Below, one piece after another: positions 14,295-20,841 of a stretch of DNA of 39,126 nucleotides (positions are counted from its first letter, which is position 1; the number at the start of each line of letters is the position of its first letter). A program made the position numbers and the translations under genes. The DNA is taken from positions 1-39,126 of the IMG/VR virus record IMGVR_UViG_3300009158_000097; one strand, written 5' to 3'. Source of the stretch: a virus. The notes under the pieces were generated by a model that saw only the letters and a list, made by a program, of their open reading frames with translations, was not told the DNA's origin and ran no database searches.

Positions 14295-14609
14295 ATGACA
14301 AAACATAGTCTACTTTCCCACAAGAACCACAATCCACAGTGTGATATCATTGAAAGTCGCATTGATAAAGATTCATTTATAACATATGGAGTATATGTCA
14401 ATGGTCCTAATACAGGTGATGAATTCTTTGAATATTACCGCGGTTCTAACTACAACGTAGGCTCAAATCTGCCGTCTTATAGTCTTCATAAGGCTGGGGA
14501 AGATAACGTCCCTAAAGCGCATAAGATTCGCTGGAATGCAGCACGTGAATACTATCAAGACCTAATGGCAGAAATTACGGCACTCGAAGCTCAAGAATTG
14601 ATATCATAG
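14295..14609 (+). CDS. hypothetical protein
   Basis: 104 residues. Beta-rich N-terminal half (DSFITYGVYVNGPNTGDEFF) and a C-terminal helix (WNAAREYYQDLMAEITALEA). No family recognised. Single-gene cassette. Confidence 0.6.
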   Translation: MTKHSLLSHKNHNPQCDIIESRIDKDSFITYGVYVNGPNTGDEFFEYYRGSNYNVGSNLPSYSLHKAGEDNVPKAHKIRWNAAREYYQDLMAEITALEAQELIS

Positions 14610-14612
14610 TAT

Positions 14613-14669
14613 GAAAACAAATACTTGAGAAATAATGCTCAAGTGTCAAAATTATCCGTTACTTTTATC
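14613..14669 (+). promoter_or_regulatory. cassette promoter block, TTGAG...CTCAA subtype
   Basis: GAAAACAAATACTTGAG...CTCAAGTGTCAA, box TACTTTTATC at 14660-14669; starts the repeat-protein trio at 14706. Confidence 0.75.
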
Positions 14670-14671
14670 TA

Positions 14672-14685
14672 GACGAATGAACGTC
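14672..14685 (+). promoter_or_regulatory. 5' leader hairpin, class 1
   Basis: GACG-AATGAA-CGTC just after the box, before the hexad-repeat gene. Confidence 0.6.
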
Positions 14686-14705
14686 GAACCAAACAACAAT
14701 AGAAT

Positions 14706-15353
14706 ATGAACACATTCCTGATTAAAAAAGAACATTTAGACACAGATAACTTCTACGTAGGCATGGAAGATCTGAGTAACTACCAAGGACATATAGAGGC
14801 GGAGGAGAATCTAGGTACAATAAGGTTCAAGACTGAGTTAATAGCTTCTGGTAATATATACTTTAGGTCTGGTAGTGGTATTAAAGCTGGTTGGGGTATT
14901 AAAGCTAGTAGTGGTATTAAAGCTGGTTTGGGTATTGAAGCTGGTTTGGGTATTGAAGCTGGTTTGGGTATTGAAGCTGGTAGTGGTATTGAAGCTGGTA
15001 GTGGTATTGAAGCTGGTCACGGTATTGAAGCTGGTCACGGTATTGAAGCTGGTAGTGGTATTGAAGCTGGTTTGGGTATTGAAGCTGGTTTGGGTATTGA
15101 AGCTGGTAGTGGTATTGTAGCTGGTTACGGTATTATTTGTAAGGGGGAACTTTCGAGTAAATTGAGAATATTTGCCGGATTAGCTACTTGGAAAATACCT
15201 ACTAAAGAAGAGATGCAAATAAAAGTAGGTAAATTAGTACAGGGTCAGGTATGTTACGGAGAGTTAATTGAGACCGGATTGCCAAAGGAAGATTGCTGTG
15301 ATGGTAAAGTGGTTGAGATCGAAGGTAAGAAGTATCAACTAAAGACTATATAA
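14706..15353 (+). CDS. GxGIEA hexad-repeat solenoid protein
   Basis: 215 residues in three parts. N-terminal ~55 residues lead into a beta segment (HIEAEENLGTIRFKTELIAS). About 16 six-residue repeats follow (residues ~57-145), consensus G-x-G-I-E/K-A, where x is W, S, L, H or Y, from codons TGG, AGT, TTG, CAC and TAC. A ~65-residue C-terminal cap has two cysteines (DCCDG). The hexad period with a regular I suggests a left-handed or bactofilin-like beta-helix with x exposed on one face. Similar repeat tracts occur in other phage proteins of unknown role. First gene of a trio with 15379 and 15654. Confidence 0.75.
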   Translation: MNTFLIKKEHLDTDNFYVGMEDLSNYQGHIEAEENLGTIRFKTELIASGNIYFRSGSGIKAGWGIKASSGIKAGLGIEAGLGIEAGLGIEAGSGIEAGSGIEAGHGIEAGHGIEAGSGIEAGLGIEAGLGIEAGSGIVAGYGIICKGELSSKLRIFAGLATWKIPTKEEMQIKVGKLVQGQVCYGELIETGLPKEDCCDGKVVEIEGKKYQLKTI

Positions 15354-15378
15354 ATAAATAATTAAACAACTAAAAAAT

Positions 15379-15651
15379 ATGAAAATGCAACCAATTAAAG
15401 TAGTAGAAGTAGAGAATGAAGGTCTTTTGTCATTACTCGGAGAAGAGGTATTAGTAATGTGTTCTAACTACTTCTACGGGGGAAAGCTGGTAGGAATTAA
15501 CGACACTTGTATTAAACTGGAGAATGCTCATGTAGTGTACGAAACAGGTCCATTTACAGGTGAGAAATATAAAGATGCACAAAAAGTAGGAGACGAGTAT
15601 TATATCCAACTTGCAGCTATAGAGTCTTTTGGTAAATCTTCTAAACTTTAA
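15379..15651 (+). CDS. conserved VxETG...DAQ protein
   Basis: 90 residues. VVEVENEGLLSLLGEEVLVM, CSNYFYGGKLVGIND, VVYETGPFTGEKYKDAQKVG and a C-terminal IESFGK. This ordered pattern recurs in phages; the first two-thirds look like an Sm-like or small beta-barrel fold. In my recollection such genes are often followed by dipeptide-repeat ORFs, as here, but I cannot verify this. It follows the hexad-repeat gene by 25 bases. Confidence 0.7.
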   Translation: MKMQPIKVVEVENEGLLSLLGEEVLVMCSNYFYGGKLVGINDTCIKLENAHVVYETGPFTGEKYKDAQKVGDEYYIQLAAIESFGKSSKL

Positions 15652-15653
15652 TT

Positions 15654-15815
15654 ATGAGCTATATTAAATTTAAAAAGAGGTCTGGGTCTGGGTCTAGGGC
15701 TGGGTCTTGGTCTTGGTCTTGGTCTAGGTCTGGGTCTGGGTCTAGGGCTGGGTCTAGGTCTTGGTCTGGGTCTAGGTCTAGGTCTGGGTCTAGGTCTTGG
15801 TCTGGGTCTATATAA
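15654..15815 (+). CDS. S-x dipeptide-repeat protein
   Basis: 53 residues. The start MSYIKFKKR is followed by about 22 dipeptides S-x with x = G, R or W (occasionally A-G), ending SI. The variable codon is GGG, AGG or TGG, so only its first base changes; Ser is always TCT. It starts two bases after the previous stop, so it is probably cotranslated. A highly charged, aromatic low-complexity protein; function unknown. Confidence 0.65.
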   Translation: MSYIKFKKRSGSGSRAGSWSWSWSRSGSGSRAGSRSWSGSRSRSGSRSWSGSI

Positions 15816-16414
15816 TAATCACAGAAAGATTTGGATATTTTTCTAAACTTTTATACATCAAAGTTCTATTTTAGAAAAAGTGTGTATATTTATTACAGTA
15901 AGCAGAGAACATAATTACATAGTCCTTAAGAAGACCTAAGAATTACACACTCATTACGAAGATTTCATTCTTTCGCAATAATACATTACTTTAAAATATT
16001 CCGGGTCTTCTTAACTTGATGCTTAGCATCTTGGGGTAATATACCCGGACCGGACACTGAAGCATCTCTCAAAAGGAGGTGCTTTTTTTATGTCTCTACC
16101 TATAAGGTCTTAATCGGGTTCATACCTTGTGTTATTACAGAGATATCACTAATGAAATATCCGCTCAGTTACAATAGAGCTTAGTGGTTGATTTGAACTT
16201 TCCACCAAGAAAATATCAGACGTCTAAAAGAGGTAGCGATGTCCTAACCTGACAACTATCGACAGTGAAGCTAATAGCAACAGACAGACTGCCCGCAGGA
16301 TAGGGATTTGTATTATGGGACAGTGAGCTTGATCTGTCATATATTAAAAAGCTCTCAACTTTGGATAATTGGCACTCCAGCTATTCACTGGATATAGTGG
16401 TTATATCATATACA
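15816..16414 (+). ncRNA. gene-free region, likely structured RNA
   Basis: About 600 bases without a credible gene in an otherwise packed genome. TAAGAAGACC near 15928 can pair with GGTCTTCTTA near 16004, enclosing about 75 bases, and a terminator follows at 16060. The next 320 bases contain many short complementary stretches and G/C-rich patches. It could hold one or two noncoding RNAs. Comparison with large phage RNAs (GOLLD, ROOL) or group I introns is the obvious test; I could not assign it. Confidence 0.45.
16060..16090 (+). terminator. intrinsic terminator
   Basis: Stem AAGCATCTC/GAGGTGCTT (one G-U), loop TCAAAAG, then seven T. It ends either the repeat-protein trio transcript or a noncoding RNA. 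Confidence 0.85.
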
Positions 16415-16471
16415 ATAAACAAATACTTGAGAAATAATGCTCAAGTGTCAAAATTATCCGTTACTTTTATC
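16415..16471 (+). promoter_or_regulatory. cassette promoter block, TTGAG...CTCAA subtype
   Basis: AATAAACAAATACTTGAG...CTCAAGTGTCAA, box TACTTTTATC at 16462-16471; serves 16517. Confidence 0.75.
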
Positions 16472-16473
16472 AA

Positions 16474-16497
16474 GAGACAATCAATAAAGATTGACTC
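16474..16497 (+). promoter_or_regulatory. 5' leader hairpin, class 2
   Basis: GAGACAATC/GATTGACTC stem. It differs in sequence from the 9068 hairpin yet keeps most pairs, suggesting selection on structure. Confidence 0.55.
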
Positions 16498-16516
16498 CTA
16501 AAAACAATAACAGAAT

Positions 16517-16723
16517 ATGACTACAATGACACAAAAAGAAGCACTTGATAATATTAAAAAAATGGGAATCTTTGACAAACTTTCAACAAATGAGATGTTT
16601 GAATTATCTTATATTATTTCAGCTGTGAACTTATCAGGTTGGCATGAAGGCAAGAAAACTACTCTAAAAACATTTGCTATAGATGTTGCAAAAATCTTAT
16701 ATCCTGAAGATTATGTCTCATAG
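16517..16723 (+). CDS. hypothetical helical protein
   Basis: 68 residues, helical (QKEALDNIKKMGIFDKLSTN, FELSYIISAVNLSGWHEGKK). No family recognised. Ends DYVS with the same TCATAG-TA junction into the next promoter block as the 9562 gene. Confidence 0.6.
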   Translation: MTTMTQKEALDNIKKMGIFDKLSTNEMFELSYIISAVNLSGWHEGKKTTLKTFAIDVAKILYPEDYVS

Positions 16724-16725
16724 TA

Positions 16726-16783
16726 TAAAAACAAATACCTGAGAAATAACTTTCAAGTGTCAAAAGTTTTAAGTACTTTTATC
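16726..16783 (+). promoter_or_regulatory. cassette promoter block
   Basis: AAAAACAAATACCTGAG...CAAGTGTCAA, box TACTTTTATC at 16774-16783; serves 16820. Confidence 0.75.
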
Positions 16784-16785
16784 TA

Positions 16786-16799
16786 GACGAATGAACGTC
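16786..16799 (+). promoter_or_regulatory. 5' leader hairpin, class 1
   Basis: GACG-AATGAA-CGTC just after the box. Confidence 0.6.
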
Positions 16800-16819
16800 A
16801 AACCAAACAACAACAGAAT

Positions 16820-17053
16820 ATGACAACAAATCTTAAGACACCATTTGCCGAGAGCCTCAAGGGACTGGCCAAAACCGCCTACTCAACAGGATATTCCTTC
16901 CACATGGATTGCAACCCAGATTCCACAGACGCCGAAGCTCACGAGGCAGGTCTCAAGGAAATGGCACGTATTGCTGATCTTCGCGAAGAGGCCAGAAAGC
17001 CACAGACTTGGGTGAACCTATCAACTGGTAAAAAGTTTAAGGCGGTAATTTAA
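16820..17053 (+). CDS. hypothetical protein
   Basis: 77 residues. Residues 8-30 (AESLKGLAKTAYSTGYSFHM) and a helix rich in Glu/Ala (DAEAHEAGLKEMARIADLRE) precede a short beta end (TWVNLSTGKKFKAVI). More GC-rich third positions than its neighbours by eye. Unknown function. Confidence 0.6.
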   Translation: MTTNLKTPFAESLKGLAKTAYSTGYSFHMDCNPDSTDAEAHEAGLKEMARIADLREEARKPQTWVNLSTGKKFKAVI

Positions 17054-17083
17054 TCCGCCCTTCCCTAACCGGGTATCATAGTA

Positions 17084-17141
17084 TAAAAACAAATACCTGA
17101 CAAAAAGCTTTTTAATCTCAATTTTTTTACTTACTTTTATA
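17084..17141 (+). promoter_or_regulatory. cassette promoter block
   Basis: AAAAACAAATACCTGAC...TCTCAA, box TACTTTTATA at 17132-17141; serves the 438-residue gene. Confidence 0.7.
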
Positions 17142-17165
17142 ACATATCAAACAACAATCAAGAAT

Positions 17166-18482
17166 ATGAAACAGAATACACTTTACTCAGCCGTAGTTAA
17201 TTTTATCAACTCTTACAAACTTGGAGAAAATTTTACTACTTCTGAATTTAAAGATGCACTCTATGATATGACTCGAAAAAAGAATCAACATAAAAAGTGG
17301 AATGGACAATTTTATAGAATATTGTATTATAGAACTTATATCAAGAGCGCTGGGTTCATCACCAATGTCAAGAGGGGAGTTTGGCGTATCAATTATCATG
17401 TACCCGATTGGATGTCCCTATATGCGCTAGAAACGCTAAGAGGATATAAAGATGGGTATTGGAATGGTAGAGAATATGTGAAGAGACCTGACACTTTCCG
17501 CAATGAACTGACAGCGCGTCTCAAAGCATATAAGCAGAGAATAGACAAGGACGGAGTAGACGAGCAGGTATCAGAATCGCAGGATACTAATTTATACGCA
17601 ATATGTACAAGGACAAATCTTTACAGTCATTATATTAAAGGTAAAGAATATGAAGTACTATCAGTAGACGAAAACGGGACAGTGACAAAGATAATCAATG
17701 AGGAGGGAATCCCGTGGGTCTTATTCGGTGATTCATTTGCGGGTGGACCATATAGAGGAAAAGCAGCAGACAAGATTATGCCCACACCAATTGGCTGGAA
17801 GGTAGGAGACGAGTTCTATGTATTAGTACGTCATCCAAAGTTTCATTATATTATCACTGAAATCTCCAGCAGTAACGTAGTAACAATAGTTCCCAGCAAT
17901 GATATGAAGAGGTGGGGCAAATGGACAATAGAAGAAGTCAATGAGTTCTTTAAGAATGGGAAATGGACTAATTTATCTCAAGAAGAAAAAGCGCCAGAGC
18001 AGAGCAAGACTATGGTGTGTACCAATAACATATCTTATAACGAACTGACAATTGGTAAGGAATATAAGATCATAGGAGAAGAGGATAAGTACTACAATAT
18101 TATCAATGATGATGGTGATGAAGCGTTAATGTTTAAATGGAGGTTTGCAGAGATCAAGACGCTTCAGCAAGACACAAAGAAAACCTGGAAAATAGGAGAC
18201 ACGTTATCAGAAGATCTACTCGACAATCATCCTCACAATTTCCATGGGTATAATGAATATTGGGAGACTAGATCCAAGAATAGCTTTAAGTTCGATAGGA
18301 AGATAGAGAAGATAGATATAGTAGAAGGTAGACTGGCAGCATTAATATCTCGTACGAGTAATATCTGGATAGAAATTGCAACAATAGATGGCATGGGTAA
18401 CTACATTATAGATAAGGTGCCTCAAGAGCGACTGTCTGAGTTCTTAACAGAGCTGGAGGCGCTAATAGCCAAATATAAATAA
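17166..18482 (+). CDS. large protein with wHTH-like N-terminus and SH3-like repeats
   Basis: 438 residues. Residues ~1-75 (LYSAVVNFINSYKLGENFTT ... YIKSAGFITNVKRGVWRINY) have the layout of a winged helix: helix, helix, then a hairpin wing ending in a GVWRI strand. Residues ~145-190 (YIKGKEYEVLSVDENGTVTK) and ~280-330 (NELTIGKEYKIIGEEDKYYN IINDDG) are two copies of the small SH3-like 'IGKEYKII' domain common in phages. The C-terminal part is a further beta-rich unit ending in a helix. A DNA- or RNA-associated role is plausible. Own promoter, strong terminator after it. Confidence 0.7.
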   Translation: MKQNTLYSAVVNFINSYKLGENFTTSEFKDALYDMTRKKNQHKKWNGQFYRILYYRTYIKSAGFITNVKRGVWRINYHVPDWMSLYALETLRGYKDGYWNGREYVKRPDTFRNELTARLKAYKQRIDKDGVDEQVSESQDTNLYAICTRTNLYSHYIKGKEYEVLSVDENGTVTKIINEEGIPWVLFGDSFAGGPYRGKAADKIMPTPIGWKVGDEFYVLVRHPKFHYIITEISSSNVVTIVPSNDMKRWGKWTIEEVNEFFKNGKWTNLSQEEKAPEQSKTMVCTNNISYNELTIGKEYKIIGEEDKYYNIINDDGDEALMFKWRFAEIKTLQQDTKKTWKIGDTLSEDLLDNHPHNFHGYNEYWETRSKNSFKFDRKIEKIDIVEGRLAALISRTSNIWIEIATIDGMGNYIIDKVPQERLSEFLTELEALIAKYK

Positions 18483-18506
18483 GAAGTTGTTGTTTGATAT
18501 AGAGGG

Positions 18507-18541
18507 CGGCTGCTAGCGTAAGTTAGTGGCCGTTTTCTTTT
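18507..18541 (+). terminator. intrinsic terminator
   Basis: Stem CGGCTGCTAG/TTAGTGGCCG (three G-U pairs) followed by TTTTCTTTTT. Confidence 0.85.
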
Positions 18542-18571
18542 TGATTTGGAAATAATTTTTGAAAGCGAGTT

Positions 18572-18639
18572 GCAAGCATCCCATTAGCACTGTGCTGGCA
18601 AATTGCTAGGGGTGCACATTAATGGTGCTGGGAGCTTGC
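18572..18639 (+). ncRNA. GC-rich nested stem-loop element
   Basis: GCAAGC, TCCC and AGCAC (18572-18590) pair in register with GTGCT, GGGA and GCTTGC (18625-18639), leaving small bulges. Inside, GTGC/GCAC forms another stem. Unusually G/C-rich for this genome. No gene overlaps. Candidate small structured RNA or recombination site. Confidence 0.45.
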
Positions 18640-18710
18640 TGGCAGGGGGGCCTGGTTGCTATGGTAATCTTACACACCCCAGGTTTTTCAATTCCCTCCA
18701 ATAAATATAT

Positions 18711-18734
18711 ACAAAGCTAGGAAAGAAATATACA
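18711..18734 (+). repeat. 24-bp direct repeat, copy 1
   Basis: ACAAAGCTAGGAAAGAAATA plus TACA, identical to 20766-20789, where it encodes the C-terminus of the GIY-YIG protein. Here it is noncoding. In both places it precedes the same xSQL promoter, so this is the scar of a duplication. Confidence 0.75.
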
Positions 18735-18775
18735 CCAACCCATAACGAAGACTATATAAATTCACAAAAAAGGAG

Positions 18776-18785
18776 TACATTTAGA
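18776..18785 (+). promoter_or_regulatory. promoter box TACATTTAGA before xSQL copy F
   Basis: Preceded by CACAAAAAAGGAG and followed one base later by the ATG. The same box and spacing precede copies G, H and I. Confidence 0.55.
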
Positions 18786-18786
18786 T

Positions 18787-18900
18787 ATGAAAGAAATTAT
18801 TTCACGGCTTTGGCGTCCACTCGACTGGCAGCTCGCCTCACAGCTCCACTCACAGCTCTACTCACAAATTGAGTCTAAGATTTCCTCGAATATAATATAA
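18787..18900 (+). CDS. xSQL tetrapeptide-repeat protein, copy F
   Basis: 37 residues: the leader MKEIISRLWRPLDWQL, then units with x = A, H, Y, and a distinct tail (SQIESKISSNII) shared in form with copy G. Box, one base, ATG: apparently leaderless. A short frame, but its family membership is unmistakable. Confidence 0.6.
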   Translation: MKEIISRLWRPLDWQLASQLHSQLYSQIESKISSNII

Positions 18901-18915
18901 ATTCGCAAAAAGACG

Positions 18916-18925
18916 TACATTTAGA
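18916..18925 (+). promoter_or_regulatory. promoter box TACATTTAGA before xSQL copy G
   Basis: AAAAAGACG then the box, one base before the ATG at 18927. Confidence 0.55.
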
Positions 18926-18926
18926 T

Positions 18927-19022
18927 ATGAAAGAAATTAACTCACAGCTCTACTCACAGCTCGCCTCACAGCTCTACTTGCAGCTTAGCTCACAAATTGA
19001 GACTAAGATTTCCAGTAACTAG
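18927..19022 (+). CDS. xSQL tetrapeptide-repeat protein, copy G
   Basis: 31 residues: MKEINSQL, units with x = Y, A, then YLQL and SSQI, and the tail ETKISSN. A tandem paralogue of copy F, 26 bases downstream, differing in unit number and variable residues. Confidence 0.6.
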   Translation: MKEINSQLYSQLASQLYLQLSSQIETKISSN

Positions 19023-19094
19023 TTTTTAGAACCAAAATCAAAAATGTCAATCTCTAACCCTGGGAAAATTTGATATTCTCAGAAAAATATATAT

Positions 19095-19268
19095 ATGAAG
19101 AATATAAATCGATATATAGATTCAGTGCCCACAAGGATGAACGGGTCATTTACAGCAGATTATGGAGAAGAGACGATTGATTTTCTCTGGCATGATATGG
19201 ATAGCCAAATGAATTCAGCTAGAGACTGTCTTTGGGAGATAGCAACAGCCTTAGATCCAAATTTATGA
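19095..19268 (+). CDS. hypothetical protein
   Basis: 57 residues (MKNINRYIDSVPTRMNGSFT ... DFLWHDMDSQMNSARDCLWE), probably one or two helices. No family recognised. Ends in TTATGA, near the lipoprotein start. Confidence 0.45.
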   Translation: MKNINRYIDSVPTRMNGSFTADYGEETIDFLWHDMDSQMNSARDCLWEIATALDPNL

Positions 19269-19284
19269 AGAAAATAAAAATAAC

Positions 19285-19419
19285 ATGATGAAAAAAATTA
19301 TCTTAGCGCTAGTAATTATCGGGCTATACTCTAGTTGTGCTACACGCAAAGCTCATATTAAATATGCGCACCAACATCTCCTACGCCCAATTCCAAGAAT
19401 AAGTAAACTCAAGACATAA
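19285..19419 (+). CDS. small lipoprotein
   Basis: 44 residues. Basic N-terminus, hydrophobic core IILALVIIGLYSS then Cys (residue 18) in a lipobox-like LYSSC context, followed by a basic mature tail. Adjacent ATGs at 19285 and 19288. Expected to be exported and lipid-anchored; a role at the envelope (lysis or exclusion) is possible but unproven. Confidence 0.55.
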   Translation: MMKKIILALVIIGLYSSCATRKAHIKYAHQHLLRPIPRISKLKT

Positions 19420-19512
19420 ATACATGTTGGCGATACAATTATTATATCCATATTATATAGACAGCTTGGGCTGGACTTAGGAAGATGACTTTAAAAGACC
19501 ACAAAAAAGACG

Positions 19513-19522
19513 TACATTTAGA
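19513..19522 (+). promoter_or_regulatory. promoter box TACATTTAGA before xSQL copy H
   Basis: CACAAAAAAGACG-type lead-in and box, one base before the ATG at 19524. Confidence 0.55.
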
Positions 19523-19523
19523 T

Positions 19524-19688
19524 ATGAAACAAATTAACCCACAGCTCGACTCACAGCTAAGCTCACCGCTCCGCTCACAGCTCTACTTGCAGCTCGACTC
19601 ACAGCTCGCCTCACAGCTTTGGCGTCCACTCGTCTCACAGCTCCGCTCACAGCTCTACTCACAGCTCTACTGGCCGCTCAAAAACTAA
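19524..19688 (+). CDS. xSQL tetrapeptide-repeat protein, copy H
   Basis: 54 residues. The start at 19524 is chosen over an upstream in-frame ATG because of the promoter box and the leader MKQINPQL. Twelve units with x = D, S, R, Y, D, A, W, V, R, Y, Y; variants SSPL, YLQL, WRPL and YWPL. Confidence 0.65.
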   Translation: MKQINPQLDSQLSSPLRSQLYLQLDSQLASQLWRPLVSQLRSQLYSQLYWPLKN

Positions 19689-19693
19689 AAAAT

Positions 19694-19909
19694 ATGATAC
19701 GCAAAAAGACACATGATAGGGAGATAATCATCGATCTTACAGGACCAGATGGTAATGCATACTCTCTAATGGGGTACGCTACAAATTTAGCTATGCAGCT
19801 TGGCATAGATCCAAAGCCTATTATTGAAGATATGAAAAGTGGAGACTATGAGAATTTAGTCTCTGTATTTGATAAGCATTTCGGTTCATTTGTAACACTA
19901 GAAAGGTAA
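19694..19909 (+). CDS. conserved small phage protein
   Basis: 71 residues (MIRKKTHDREIIIDLTGPDG ... NAYSLMGYATNLAMQLGIDP). An IIDLTGPDGNAYSLMG motif followed by an amphipathic helix recurs in phages; function unknown. A longer frame starting at 19619 overlaps copy H out of frame and is rejected. Confidence 0.65.
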   Translation: MIRKKTHDREIIIDLTGPDGNAYSLMGYATNLAMQLGIDPKPIIEDMKSGDYENLVSVFDKHFGSFVTLER

Positions 19910-19915
19910 TATGAT

Positions 19916-20131
19916 ATGAGAAAATTAGTCAGGGTCTTATTTGCATTGCTTTTGCTATTTGGTTTTCCTCTATTATGTGCATTTGTTGGATCAGACTTTA
20001 ATACCACAGCTCTCCATGCTTTTAAATGTGGATTGCTTATCGAGTGTCTGATCATTATATGCATGCCATGGTGGGGAATTCCTTTAATTTTTCTATGTAT
20101 TATGCTTATAGGAGGAGGAGACAAGCGATGA
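19916..20131 (+). CDS. two-span membrane protein
   Basis: 71 residues. Two hydrophobic helices (LVRVLFALLLLFGFPLLCAF; LIECLIIICMPWWGIPLIFL) and a basic end GGGDKR. Overlaps the next start by four bases (ATGA). Possible holin-type protein; not diagnostic. Confidence 0.6.
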   Translation: MRKLVRVLFALLLLFGFPLLCAFVGSDFNTTALHAFKCGLLIECLIIICMPWWGIPLIFLCIMLIGGGDKR

Positions 20132-20316
20132 AAATACTCTTAGATTTTAGTGGTAAATTAATAGATCTGATTGGAAATAATAGAATGGCTGAAGGCTTGA
20201 ATGTATCTTATAAGATCTGTAGGTTCTATATTATGCCCGCTGCTGAGTTTTTTGATCATACAGATAAAATTGCCCGTCCATTAAACGATCATAATAAACT
20301 ACAACTACCAATATGA
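20128..20316 (+). CDS. hypothetical protein
   Basis: 62 residues (MKILLDFSGKLIDLIGNNRM ...). Start set by the ATGA overlap with the upstream gene; the frame also opens earlier inside that gene. Stop overlaps the next start by four bases, so three genes are translationally coupled. No family recognised. Confidence 0.55.
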   Translation: MKILLDFSGKLIDLIGNNRMAEGLNVSYKICRFYIMPAAEFFDHTDKIARPLNDHNKLQLPI

Positions 20317-20804
20317 TAAAAATACAACGCATATCATCAGAAGACGCAGAGACTTATATCTCAAAGGAAGACGATCTGCTAGGATATCCAATTGAATATT
20401 ATACTATGATCCCACTTCCAGTAGGAGAAGACGGCAGAGAATGGGAGGAGGTTAGATATTACACCTCTAGAAAAAAGGCATTCCAAGGACCAGGCCGCGA
20501 GGGAAAATACTGGATCTATGTGCTTTCAAATCCATCAATGCCAGGTCTGCTCAAGATAGGGTACACAAAGAAAACACCAGAGGAGAGAGCGTATCAGATA
20601 TCAAATGCGACTGGAGTAGCCACTCCTTTTCAGGTAGAATATAGTTTTAAATGTCACGAAGGTCAATTTCTAGAAGAAGAGATACATTCATATTTAGATT
20701 CATATAGGGTCGCCAATAATAGAGAATTCTTTAGAGTTGAATTGCATGATGTTGTGGAGGCCATAACAAAGCTAGGAAAGAAATATACAATTACTTTGGA
20801 CTAG
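20313..20804 (+). CDS. T5orf172/MUG113-type GIY-YIG protein
   Basis: 163 residues. YWIYVLSNPSMPGLLKIGYT (residues 66-85), then the conserved Arg region TPEERAYQISNATGVATPF and a C-terminal EFFRVELHDVVEAI match the T5orf172/MUG113 subset of the GIY-YIG nuclease superfamily. The ~60-residue N-terminus is separate. Such proteins occur alone in phages and in defence loci; a nuclease role is inferred. Its final codons overlap the 24-bp direct repeat. Confidence 0.8.
   Translation: MIKIQRISSEDAETYISKEDDLLGYPIEYYTMIPLPVGEDGREWEEVRYYTSRKKAFQGPGREGKYWIYVLSNPSMPGLLKIGYTKKTPEERAYQISNATGVATPFQVEYSFKCHEGQFLEEEIHSYLDSYRVANNREFFRVELHDVVEAITKLGKKYTITLD
20766..20789 (+). repeat. 24-bp direct repeat, copy 2
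   Basis: Exact match to 18711-18734, here encoding residues near the C-terminus of the GIY-YIG protein and followed by the same xSQL promoter segment at 20818. Confidence 0.75.
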
Positions 20805-20830
20805 GGGTTTTTATTATCACAAAAAAGGAG

Positions 20831-20840
20831 TACATTTAGA
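20831..20840 (+). promoter_or_regulatory. promoter box TACATTTAGA before xSQL copy I
   Basis: CACAAAAAAGGAG lead-in identical to copy F; one base before the ATG at 20842. Confidence 0.55.
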
Positions 20841-20841
20841 T

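Noticed and set aside
14838-15120. Frames in other phases of the hexad repeat (LVWVLK-type and TSFNT-type ORFs)
   Set aside because: They are by-products of an 18-base repeat; the 14706 frame has non-repeat ends that match a known phage pattern.
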